This document shows, in pieces, positions 28,719-36,468 of a stretch of 64,000 nucleotides of DNA. This DNA comes from JACKAQ01 sp020634975 [NCBI: Calditrichia bacterium]. GTDB taxonomy: Bacteria > Calditrichota > Calditrichia > RBG-13-44-9. Numbering within the stretch: the stretch's first letter is position 1; each line of letters begins with the position of its first letter. The stretch spans positions 1,798,001 to 1,862,000 of the forward strand of contig JACKAQ010000001.1 of the NCBI GenBank assembly GCA_020634975.1. Reading direction: 5' to 3'. A model generated the notes under the pieces. It worked only from the letters and a program-made list of their open reading frames with translations. It searched no databases and had not been told where the DNA came from. The position numbers were made by a program, and so were the translations under genes.

Positions 28719-29438
28719 ATGATCCGGACACTGCTTTTTTTTATCGCGCTGGGTATTAACACAACGATAGGCGGAATTGGCGTAATGGTGATCGGATTGT
28801 TTCAGCGGCATTCCAAAATTGCGCTGGAATGGATTATGAAACCCTGGGCGAAAGCCCTGGTATGGATCGCCGGGATAAAGCTGACGGTAGAAGGCGTGGA
28901 AAATGTGGATTTCCGGCAATCGTATATCGTGCTGAGCAATCACCAAAGCCATATGGATATTCCCGTGCTGCTGGCGGCAATGCCCAATCATTTCACCTTT
29001 ATCGCCAAAAAAGAGCTGTTCCGGATTCCCATTTTTGCCCAGGCAATGCGCGGATTCGGTATTCTGGAAATCGATCGCAGCAACCGCAACCGGGCGATTG
29101 CCACGCTAAAAGACGCGGCGCAAATTGCCAAATCCAAAAACATCTCCATTTTGGCATTCCCGGAAGGCACCCGCAGCGAGGACGGGCAGTTGAAGCCGTT
29201 CAAGAAAGGGCCGTTTATGCTGGCGCTGGATGCCCGTTTGCCGGTGTTGCCGGTGTCGATCAGCGGCACTTTTCCCATTTTGCCCAAAGGAAAATTGCTC
29301 ATTCGCGGCGGGCAGCAGGTTCGGGTAACCATTCACCCGCCGGTAATTGTGGAAAATGCCAGTTACGAAAGCCGTGAACAATTAATGGACGAAACCTACC
29401 AGCGAGTAGCCTCGGGATTTATGCAATATGAATCATGA
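28719..29438 (+). CDS. plsC: 1-acyl-sn-glycerol-3-phosphate acyltransferase
   Basis: A 239-residue membrane-bound lysophosphatidate acyltransferase making phosphatidate. A hydrophobic N-terminal anchor (LLFFIALGINTTIGGIGVMV) is followed by the catalytic NHQSHMD (H-x4-D) and the substrate motifs KKELFRIPIFAQAM, EIDRSNR and FPEGTRSEDG. The 3' end overlaps the start of upp by 11 bases, so the two are co-translated. A long upstream gap (28442-28718) holds the divergent promoters. Confidence 0.94.
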   Translation: MIRTLLFFIALGINTTIGGIGVMVIGLFQRHSKIALEWIMKPWAKALVWIAGIKLTVEGVENVDFRQSYIVLSNHQSHMDIPVLLAAMPNHFTFIAKKELFRIPIFAQAMRGFGILEIDRSNRNRAIATLKDAAQIAKSKNISILAFPEGTRSEDGQLKPFKKGPFMLALDARLPVLPVSISGTFPILPKGKLLIRGGQQVRVTIHPPVIVENASYESREQLMDETYQRVASGFMQYES

Positions 29439-30063
29439 TTTCAAAAATTTGACAGTGGTGGATCACCCGCTGATCGCCGACAAACTCACCCGGCTCCGGT
29501 CGGTGGAAACACCGCATCACGAGTTCAAAATGCTGCTGGATGCCGTCAGCTCGCTGCTGTTTTACGAAGCCAGCCGCAATTTGGCGACCCAAAACCAGCG
29601 CATCCGCACACCGCTGGAGCAGGTGGAAATGCCGCGTTTGGCCGGCGATGTGCTGTTGGTGCCCATTTTGCGGGCAGGACTGGCGATGGTCAACGGCATC
29701 ACGCCGATTTTGCCGGAGGTGATTGTCGGGATGATTGGCATGTATCGCGATCACGATACGCTGCAGCCGGTGGATTATTATTTAAAATTGCCAAAAAACC
29801 TGGATCAAAAGCAGGTGTTTCTGGTCGATCCGATGCTGGCGACGGGCGGCAGCGCATCCGATGCGCTGAAAAAGTTGCGGGAGCACGGCGCTAAAACCAT
29901 CACAATGATTGCGCTGATTGCTGCGCCGGAGGGCGTAAAACGGGTGACGGAAGCTTTCCCGGATGTGCGGATTTTTGCCGCTGCGCTGGATCGCCAGTTG
30001 AATGAGATCGGTTACATTTTGCCCGGTCTCGGCGATGCGGGCGACCGTTATTTTGGCGTTTGA
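29428..30063 (+). CDS. upp: Uracil phosphoribosyltransferase
   Basis: A 211-residue salvage enzyme converting uracil and PRPP to UMP. PRPP loop VFLVDPMLATGGSASDAL; N-terminal region VVDHPLIADKLTRLR and LLVPILRAGLAMVNGI; C-terminal uracil-binding YILPGLGDAGDRYFG. Full family length. It overlaps plsC and ends upstream of a strong terminator, so plsC-upp form a two-gene operon. Confidence 0.97.
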   Translation: MNHDFKNLTVVDHPLIADKLTRLRSVETPHHEFKMLLDAVSSLLFYEASRNLATQNQRIRTPLEQVEMPRLAGDVLLVPILRAGLAMVNGITPILPEVIVGMIGMYRDHDTLQPVDYYLKLPKNLDQKQVFLVDPMLATGGSASDALKKLREHGAKTITMIALIAAPEGVKRVTEAFPDVRIFAAALDRQLNEIGYILPGLGDAGDRYFGV

Positions 30064-30152
30064 GAACCTGCTGTTTGGCGTGTTTCGAATCTCCGCGGCC
30101 ACTCAACTGGATTTAACAGAAACTATCCACATTTTCAAAAATTTCCGAAAAC

Positions 30153-30183
30153 AAAAAGGCACGCAAATCTGCGTGCCTTTTTT
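30153..30183 (+). terminator. Intrinsic terminator of plsC-upp
   Basis: AAAAAGGCACGC (30153-30164), loop AAATCT, then GCGTGCC and a run of T to 30183. Perfect 12-bp symmetry including the A and T tracts; it could also serve the convergent TAXI gene. Confidence 0.93.
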
Positions 30184-30230
30184 CATTGTGTTTTAATTTC
30201 GTTGCGAAGCCCGTGCTCCGCGATGCCGGT

Positions 30231-31256
30231 TTATTCGCTCGCTTCCGGCCAAATGCCGATTTCCTTAAAATAGCGGATCGCACCGGGATGGAACGGCGTG
30301 CCGGTATCGCGAATCACGTTTTTGGGGTTGATCGCCCGTCCCGCCGGATGCTGCTTTACTACCGCTTCCCGCTGTTCGTATAAAATTTTGGTGAATTGAT
30401 ACACCGTTTCTTCCGCCACATTTGCCGATGTAACCAAATGCATAGAACCCACGTTAAGCCCTTGATATTCATCAACTTGTCCGCGATAGGTTTCTGCCGG
30501 AATATTTGCCGCGTTGAAAAAGGGGTAATCCGCGATCAGCTTTTCCCGTGCCGCCGCGTCAAACGGAATGAAGACGATATCCTGCGTTGCGCATGCCTGC
30601 GTGATCGATGCTGTTGGCACCGCGCCGCCCAAAAATGCGGCAGCCGCGGAACCATCGGCGAGCATGTCCACTGCGCCGGCCTGCGTGTTGTTCAACGGCG
30701 TGAAATCGTCATATGTCAATCCGTGCGCCGCTAAAATCGGGCGGATAAAATATTCGAATCCCGCACCGGCGGGACCGACCACTACCCGCTTTCCGCGCAA
30801 ATCTGCTATCGAATTGATATTATTGGACTTCGGTGCGATAAACAGCGCGATATTCGGCGCCAGCGTCATCACCGAACGGACGGTGTAGGCTTTCTCCCAA
30901 TCGCCTTCGCCGCGCACTGCGAAATAGGAAATCGCTGCGTTGGCCATCGCAAAATCGAGTTCGCCGCGGTCCAGCCGCCGGATATTTTCCTGCGTGCCTT
31001 TGGTCGCTTCCGCGGAAATTTGCCAGCCTGATTCGCCGGCGTTATCGTTTACGGTTTGGGCAATCGCGCCGCCAACCACAAAAAATGCCCCGCCGGGCGG
31101 TGCCGTTCCCAAGCTCAAAAATTGCCGGTCGGCAGGTTTGGCGGATTGTTGTTCGGCATCGCCGCCACCGCCGCACGCCAAAAACAATCCCGCACCAACC
31201 AGCAAAACAACGCCGATTGCCGTGTATTTTCTGAAATTTCTGATCGAAAATTGCAT
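30231..31256 (-). CDS. TAXI-type TRAP transporter solute-binding lipoprotein
   Basis: A 341-residue periplasmic binding protein. Lipoprotein signal: a hydrophobic helix then LFLACGGGG with the lipobox Cys. The mature part has SLGTAPPGGAFFVVGGAIAQ, GTQENIRRLDRGELDFAMAN and GKRVVVGPAGAGFEY, all typical of the TAXI family, whose members bind glutamate or other acids for sodium-driven TRAP uptake. No DctM/DctQ or fused permease gene lies in the window. It points away from the GluR0-like gene, sharing a 160-base promoter region with it. Confidence 0.91.
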   Translation of the reverse strand: MQFSIRNFRKYTAIGVVLLVGAGLFLACGGGGDAEQQSAKPADRQFLSLGTAPPGGAFFVVGGAIAQTVNDNAGESGWQISAEATKGTQENIRRLDRGELDFAMANAAISYFAVRGEGDWEKAYTVRSVMTLAPNIALFIAPKSNNINSIADLRGKRVVVGPAGAGFEYFIRPILAAHGLTYDDFTPLNNTQAGAVDMLADGSAAAAFLGGAVPTASITQACATQDIVFIPFDAAAREKLIADYPFFNAANIPAETYRGQVDEYQGLNVGSMHLVTSANVAEETVYQFTKILYEQREAVVKQHPAGRAINPKNVIRDTGTPFHPGAIRYFKEIGIWPEASE

Positions 31257-31414
31257 GTATTTCCCCGTTATTTGATTGATTTTTTTCCGATTATTTCGCG
31301 CCTCGCCGACATTCGCTAACGCGAAAATATGCGAAATTGTTGTGCAAAGTTGAGAAATTTTTATATTTAAAGCTAAAGATAGCGTAATTCATTCAATAAA
31401 AAAAGTGGACGGAT

Positions 31415-32479
31415 ATGCAGTTAAAATATGTTTTGGCGATTTGGGGACTGTTATTTTGTATCGCGGCGACCGCGAATGTACCGCAGAAAAAATGGATTGT
31501 CGGCACAAAGGAAGCAGCGCCGTTTTCCATGAAACAGCCGGACGGCAGTTGGCGCGGCATCAGCATCGACCTGTGGGAACAGATCGCCAAAAACGAAGGC
31601 TACACCTTTGAATATCGCGAAATGAGCCTCGAAGAAATGCTGCAGGGGCTGGAAAACAACCAGATTGACCTCGCCGTTGCGGCACTGACCATCACACCGG
31701 ATCGCGAAAAAGCGTTCGATTTCAGCCACGCGTTTTACAACACCGGGCTGAGCGTTGCGGTGCGCACAACCGGCGGAAACACCTACTGGCAGCTATTTTT
31801 GGGATTATTCTCCAAAGATTTTTTGCAAGTTGTTGCGGCGCTCGCGCTGTTGCTTTTTGCCGTAGGCGCGCTGGTTTGGCTGGTGGAACGCCGCCGCAAT
31901 CCCGAACAATTTGGCGGCACGGCGATGCACGGGCTCGGCGCCGGTTTCTGGTGGTCGGCAGTCACGATGACCACCGTCGGCTATGGCGATAAAGCACCGG
32001 TCACCTTTTGGGGACGCATCCTCGGGCTGATCTGGATGTTTATGGCAATCATCATTATTTCGAGCTTTACGGCGGGTATCGCATCTGCGTTAACGGTGAA
32101 CCAGTTGCAATCGAACATCAACAGTGCGGATGATTTGCGGCATGTGAAAGTCGCTACGGTGCGCGGCTCCACCAGCGAAAATTATCTGGTTCGCGATAAC
32201 ATCGGGCACCGCAGTTTTGACACGATCGGCAGTGCGCTGCAAGCCGTTGCCGACGGAACGGTGGACGCCGCCGTGTACGACGCGCCGATTCTGCGATACC
32301 TCGCCCAAAGCGAATATCAGGGATCGCTGAATGTGCTGCCGTTCACCTTCTCCCGGCAGGATTACGGCATCGGGCTACCGGATAGCAGCGACCTGCGCGA
32401 GCCGCTCAACCGGGCGTTGCTTTCGGAAATCCGTCGCGAAGAGTGGGAGAATGTGCTGAAGCGCTATCTCGGGGAATAA
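31415..32479 (+). CDS. Ionotropic glutamate receptor-like potassium channel (GluR0 type)
   Basis: A 354-residue ligand-gated ion channel. Signal peptide about 1-20; first lobe of a periplasmic binding fold (WIVGTKEAAPFSMKQPDG, ISIDLWEQIA, LAVAALTITPDREKAFDFS); membrane helix (LQVVAALALLLFAVGALVWL); pore loop with a K+ selectivity filter TTVGYGD inside FWWSAVTMTTVGYGDKAP; second helix (IWMFMAIIIISSFTAGIASAL); then the second binding lobe (VATVRGSTSENYL, AVADGTVDAAVYDAPILRYL). This lobe-pore-lobe order is that of cyanobacterial GluR0, the prokaryotic relative of animal glutamate receptors. The ligand is probably an amino acid. Four subunits per channel are expected. Confidence 0.93.
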   Translation: MQLKYVLAIWGLLFCIAATANVPQKKWIVGTKEAAPFSMKQPDGSWRGISIDLWEQIAKNEGYTFEYREMSLEEMLQGLENNQIDLAVAALTITPDREKAFDFSHAFYNTGLSVAVRTTGGNTYWQLFLGLFSKDFLQVVAALALLLFAVGALVWLVERRRNPEQFGGTAMHGLGAGFWWSAVTMTTVGYGDKAPVTFWGRILGLIWMFMAIIIISSFTAGIASALTVNQLQSNINSADDLRHVKVATVRGSTSENYLVRDNIGHRSFDTIGSALQAVADGTVDAAVYDAPILRYLAQSEYQGSLNVLPFTFSRQDYGIGLPDSSDLREPLNRALLSEIRREEWENVLKRYLGE

Positions 32480-32499
32480 TATATGTTTAAAGAGTTAAA

Positions 32500-32583
32500 T
32501 TACCACAACGTCGTAAAACGCGCTGTGGTAAATATTTTCCTGAACAAATTATTCAGAGATTCCTGCCTGCGCAGGAATGACAC
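32500..32583. repeat. Two inverted repeats downstream of the channel gene
   Basis: TTACCACA (32500-32507) pairs with TGTGGTAA (32524-32531); next, ATTCCTGC (32559-32566) pairs with GCAGGAAT (32571-32578), followed by GACACAAC. The second is a dispersed element also found at 60983. Either hairpin could end transcripts of the channel gene or the convergent dehydratase gene. Confidence 0.65.
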
Positions 32584-32600
32584 AACAATATGCTGAGCGA

Positions 32601-32894
32601 TTATTTCTCCAATAACTGATTCATCGCTTTAGCCAGTTTGAAATCGAATTCGGTGAGTCCGCCGGCGTCGTGCGTATCCAGATCGATCACCACTTTATTG
32701 TAAACATTAAACCATGCCGGGTGGTGATTTTGCTTTTCGGCGAGGATCGCTGCGCGAGTCATGAATCCGAATGCCGCCACAAAATCCGGGAACTGGATTT
32801 CCCGGTGCAGCTTGCCGTCGACAATTTTCCAACCGGGAATTTCACCCAACATTTTTTTTGCATCTGTCTCATTTATTTTTGTCCTGCTGGTCAT
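32601..32894 (-). CDS. 4a-hydroxytetrahydrobiopterin dehydratase
   Basis: A 97-residue pterin-4a-carbinolamine dehydratase (PCD/DCoH) that recycles the pterin cofactor of aromatic amino acid hydroxylases. Conserved core: [20 protein letters not shown], then [17 protein letters not shown] with the catalytic His pair, and [20 protein letters not shown] 32894 follows AAAGGAGG. No phenylalanine hydroxylase gene is present nearby, so it may serve another pterin enzyme. Confidence 0.94.
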   Translation of the reverse strand: MTSRTKINETDAKKMLGEIPGWKIVDGKLHREIQFPDFVAAFGFMTRAAILAEKQNHHPAWFNVYNKVVIDLDTHDAGGLTEFDFKLAKAMNQLLEK

Positions 32895-33107
32895 ATTTCC
32901 TCCTTTGGTTTGATTATTCAAGATATGTCGACCAATTGCAGTTGTCAACCGTTTGCCAAATCTCAAGTTTGCGAATCTTGCCTGTTTATGCTAAATTGTC
33001 ACCGACCAACATCGGGAAGCGTTGACGGCACCTGCTGACAAATTGAAATTTTCTGGCTCACCTGCCGGAAAAACAGTTTACCATCCAATTTTTATTTGGG
33101 GAAATTG

Positions 33108-36100
33108 ATGCTGGGACAATCCATTCTCCATTACAACATCATCGAAAAGCTCGGCGAAGGCGGAATGGGCGTGGTGTATCTCGCTGAAGATACGCGGCTC
33201 GGGCGAAATGTTGCCATCAAATTTTTGCCGGATCATATTGCCAACGACAGCGAATCGCGGGAGCGGTTTGTCAACGAGGCAAAAGCAGCCGCTGCGCTCA
33301 ATCACCCCAACATCGCCCAAATTTACGCCATCGAAAATAGCGAAGATGCACAATTTATTGTGATGGAATATGTTGACGGTAACGAACTCATTGAGGCGAT
33401 TCGTGAATCGCCCCTACATCCAGAGGTTGCCATCGACTACGCAAACCAAATTGCGAACGGGTTGCATGCAGCACATGAAAAAGGCATTATTCATCGCGAT
33501 ATCAAACCGACGAACATCATGATTACCGGTGACGGGCAGGTGAAAATCATGGATTTCGGGCTGGCGAAAATGGCCGATGCCGCGCTGAAAACCCGCCAGG
33601 GCACAACACTCGGCACTTTCGCATACATGAGCCCGGAGCAGGCGCAGGGCATGACGGTCGATTATCGCACCGACATCTGGTCGCTGGGCGTGGTGTTTTA
33701 TCAAATGATTGCCGGAAAAGCACCGTTCGAGGGCGATTACGAACAGGTGCTGATTTACGCCATCCTCAACGAATCGCCGGAAAAACTCGCGGAAACGCGA
33801 CCGGAAATTCCCGCCGAAATCGATGCGATTATCGAAAAAGCGCTCGCCAAAAATCCCGATGAACGCTTTGCGACGATGGCGGAAATGATCGCCGCGCTGA
33901 ATGCGATTCAATCAAAACCAGGTAAAAGCGCAGGCGAAACAAAATTGCCCAAAGAAGATCCGCAGGCAGAGCAAATCGGGCCGTATAAAATTCGTCAGCA
34001 GATCGGCGAGGGCGGCATGGGCGAAGTGTATCTCGCGGAGCAAATCGCCCCGGTGCGCCGAAAAGTAGCGCTCAAAATCATCAAATTGGGGATGGACAGC
34101 AAACAAATTGTGGCGCGATTCGAAGCGGAACGGCAGGCGCTGGCAGTGATGGATCATCCGAACATCGCCAAAGTTTTTGAAGCCGGAACCACCGACAAAG
34201 GTCGCCCATATTTTGTGATGGAATACGTTCCCGGCGTGCCGTTGAACACCTATTGCGATACGGAACGGCTTTCCACCAACGAACGGCTGGAGTTGTTCAC
34301 CGCCATCTGCGGTGCCGTGCAGCATGCTCACCAAAAGGGCGTTATTCACCGCGATTTGAAGCCGTCGAACATCCTCGTTTCGCTGCAGGACGGCAAACCG
34401 GTGCCCAAAATTATCGATTTCGGCATCGCGAAAGCAATCCACACGCCGCTCACCGACAGCACGTTGGTGACTGCCATCGGCGAGGTGGTGGGCACGCCCG
34501 CATACATGAGCCCGGAGCAACTGGAAAATTCCCAACTGGATATTGACACGCGATCGGATATTTATTCGCTCGGCGTGATACTGTTTGAATTGCTCGCCGG
34601 CGCGTTGCCCTTCGATTTCAGCGAATACCAAAAACCGGGCGATTCGCTGCAAAAAATGATTCGCGAAACCGATCCGCCAACGCCCAGCAAACGGCTGCAA
34701 ACCATCGGCGATGTGCGGGAAAAAATCGCCAGAAATCGCCGCACGGATGCCGGATCGCTGCACAAAAAGCTCGCGGGCGATCTCGACTGGATCACCGTGA
34801 AAGCGATGGAAAAAGATCGCAATCGCCGCTACGAGACCGCTAACGGTTTGGCGATGGACATCCGGCGATATTTGAATGACGAACCGGTTTTTGCGCGACC
34901 GCCGAGCGCAGGCTACCGTATTTCAAAATTTGTGCGGCGCAACCGATTGGCGGTGATCGCTGCCGGCGTTGCCGTTTCAGGATTGCTGATCGGGTTCATT
35001 TTCGCAACAGCCGGATTTGTCCGCGCCACCAAAGCGGAGCAGAAAGCCTCCCGCGAAGCTGAATCTGCCCGGCAAGTCTCCAATTTTTTGATCGATCTGT
35101 TCAAAATTTCCGATCCCACCGAAGCCGTTGGCGACACGATTTCTGCGCGGCAATTGCTCGACCGCAGCGCCGAGCGCATCGGCGCAGAGCTCAAAAATGA
35201 GCCGGTAATTCAGGCGCGACTAATGCACACGATGGGCAAAGTATATTCGGAAATGGGGCTGTTCGGGCGATCCAAACCGCTGCTGGATTCCGCGCTGGCC
35301 AAACAGCGGGCGCTGCTCGACACCCAAAATCCGGAACTCGGCGCGACGCTGCACGATCTCGGTTACACTTATTATCAGCTTGGCGAATTTGACAGTGCGC
35401 AGGTGCTGATGGAACAATCGCTGCAAATTTTCCGCGAAAACGGCAATCACGAAAAAGTGGTGCAAAATCTCCGGCAGCTCGGCGATGTCTGGGAGGAAAA
35501 AGGCGACCAGGAAAAGCAGCTCAACTATCATCAGGAATCTGTTGAATATGCTGAACAAACCATCGGTAAAAATAATATTCAGTACGCGGAATCGGTGTCG
35601 AAACTCTCGTTTGCGCTGGCAAATCAGGGCAAATACGAGGCAGCGGAGCCGCTGGTTCGGGAAGCGTTGCGCATCGCCAAAGCGCAGGTCGGCGACGATC
35701 ACTGGCTGACCAGCCGCATCAAAATTGATCTCGCGTGGTGGCTGCTGGATTTGAGCCGCAACGACGAAGCCGTCCAATTGTTCAACGAGGCGCTGGAAAC
35801 ATTCAAAAAAATATACGGGCCGGATCATCCGGAAACGGCCATCGCGATGAGCAATCTGGCGTCCACTTACACATCGCTCAATCGCCACGAAGATGCCATT
35901 GAACTGCACAAACAGGCAGTAACCATTTTCAAAAAACGCTACGGCAATGTGCATTACGACGTGGCAACGGCGATGAACAATTACGGACGTTCGCTGGTGC
36001 TCAAAGGCGATTACGACGCTGCGGAAAAAGTGTTGTGGGAAGTGGTGTCCATTTACGAAACGCTATATGGCAAAGACACGCCGCGACCGGCGGCAGCATA

Positions 36101-36446
36101 CACCAATCTCGGTCGCGCTGCACTCGCAAAAAAGGATTTCCGGCGGGCTGAGGAATACCTCAAAAAAGCGGTGGCGATGTTTACCGAACTGGTTGGCGAT
36201 GCGCATCCGGTGCTCAGCTATCCCATGTTTGAACTGGCGAAGCTGAAAACCGAAACCGGCGATGTTGCGGCAGCGGAAGTGGTTTTCCGGCAGGTAATCG
36301 CGCTTCGCGAAGCGGCATTTGGCGAAGCCAACGAAGAAGTGCTGCAAGCCCAAACCGCTTATGCCGCGTTACTGCGGCAGATGAATCGCCCGGCAGCAGC
36401 AGATTCGGTAGTAAAACGGGTAGCAGAGATGTCGATTCAAAATTGA
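33108..36446 (+). CDS. Ser/Thr protein kinase with two tandem kinase domains, one membrane helix and TPR repeats
   Basis: A 1,112-residue signalling protein. Kinase 1 (about 7-275): GEGGMGVVYLAED, VAIKFLP, HRDIKPTNI, DFGLAK, SPEQAQG. Kinase 2 (about 290-590): GEGGMGEVYLAEQ, VALKIIK, HRDLKPSNI, DFGIAK, SPEQLEN and the PknB-like insert before RRYETANGLAMDI. Both keep Lys, HRD and DFG, so both should be active. One helix (about 612-640, VIAAGVAVSGLLIGFIFATAG) places about 470 residues of tetratricopeptide-type repeats outside the membrane. ATG 33108 follows GGGGA; a TTG at 33096 is the alternative. Kinase-TPR proteins are common in Planctomycetes, Acidobacteria and FCB bacteria; a doubled kinase is rare. 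The following gene is a damaged relative. Confidence 0.93.
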   Translation: MLGQSILHYNIIEKLGEGGMGVVYLAEDTRLGRNVAIKFLPDHIANDSESRERFVNEAKAAAALNHPNIAQIYAIENSEDAQFIVMEYVDGNELIEAIRESPLHPEVAIDYANQIANGLHAAHEKGIIHRDIKPTNIMITGDGQVKIMDFGLAKMADAALKTRQGTTLGTFAYMSPEQAQGMTVDYRTDIWSLGVVFYQMIAGKAPFEGDYEQVLIYAILNESPEKLAETRPEIPAEIDAIIEKALAKNPDERFATMAEMIAALNAIQSKPGKSAGETKLPKEDPQAEQIGPYKIRQQIGEGGMGEVYLAEQIAPVRRKVALKIIKLGMDSKQIVARFEAERQALAVMDHPNIAKVFEAGTTDKGRPYFVMEYVPGVPLNTYCDTERLSTNERLELFTAICGAVQHAHQKGVIHRDLKPSNILVSLQDGKPVPKIIDFGIAKAIHTPLTDSTLVTAIGEVVGTPAYMSPEQLENSQLDIDTRSDIYSLGVILFELLAGALPFDFSEYQKPGDSLQKMIRETDPPTPSKRLQTIGDVREKIARNRRTDAGSLHKKLAGDLDWITVKAMEKDRNRRYETANGLAMDIRRYLNDEPVFARPPSAGYRISKFVRRNRLAVIAAGVAVSGLLIGFIFATAGFVRATKAEQKASREAESARQVSNFLIDLFKISDPTEAVGDTISARQLLDRSAERIGAELKNEPVIQARLMHTMGKVYSEMGLFGRSKPLLDSALAKQRALLDTQNPELGATLHDLGYTYYQLGEFDSAQVLMEQSLQIFRENGNHEKVVQNLRQLGDVWEEKGDQEKQLNYHQESVEYAEQTIGKNNIQYAESVSKLSFALANQGKYEAAEPLVREALRIAKAQVGDDHWLTSRIKIDLAWWLLDLSRNDEAVQLFNEALETFKKIYGPDHPETAIAMSNLASTYTSLNRHEDAIELHKQAVTIFKKRYGNVHYDVATAMNNYGRSLVLKGDYDAAEKVLWEVVSIYETLYGKDTPRPAAAYTNLGRAALAKKDFRRAEEYLKKAVAMFTELVGDAHPVLSYPMFELAKLKTETGDVAAAEVVFRQVIALREAAFGEANEEVLQAQTAYAALLRQMNRPAAADSVVKRVAEMSIQN

Positions 36447-36468
36447 CCAACACATTGGAAACCAAGGT

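Noticed and set aside
30231-32479. TAXI protein and GluR0-like channel as one transport system
   Set aside because: They are divergent, no TRAP permease is present, and nothing beyond adjacency ties them together; mentioned only as a possible shared ligand.
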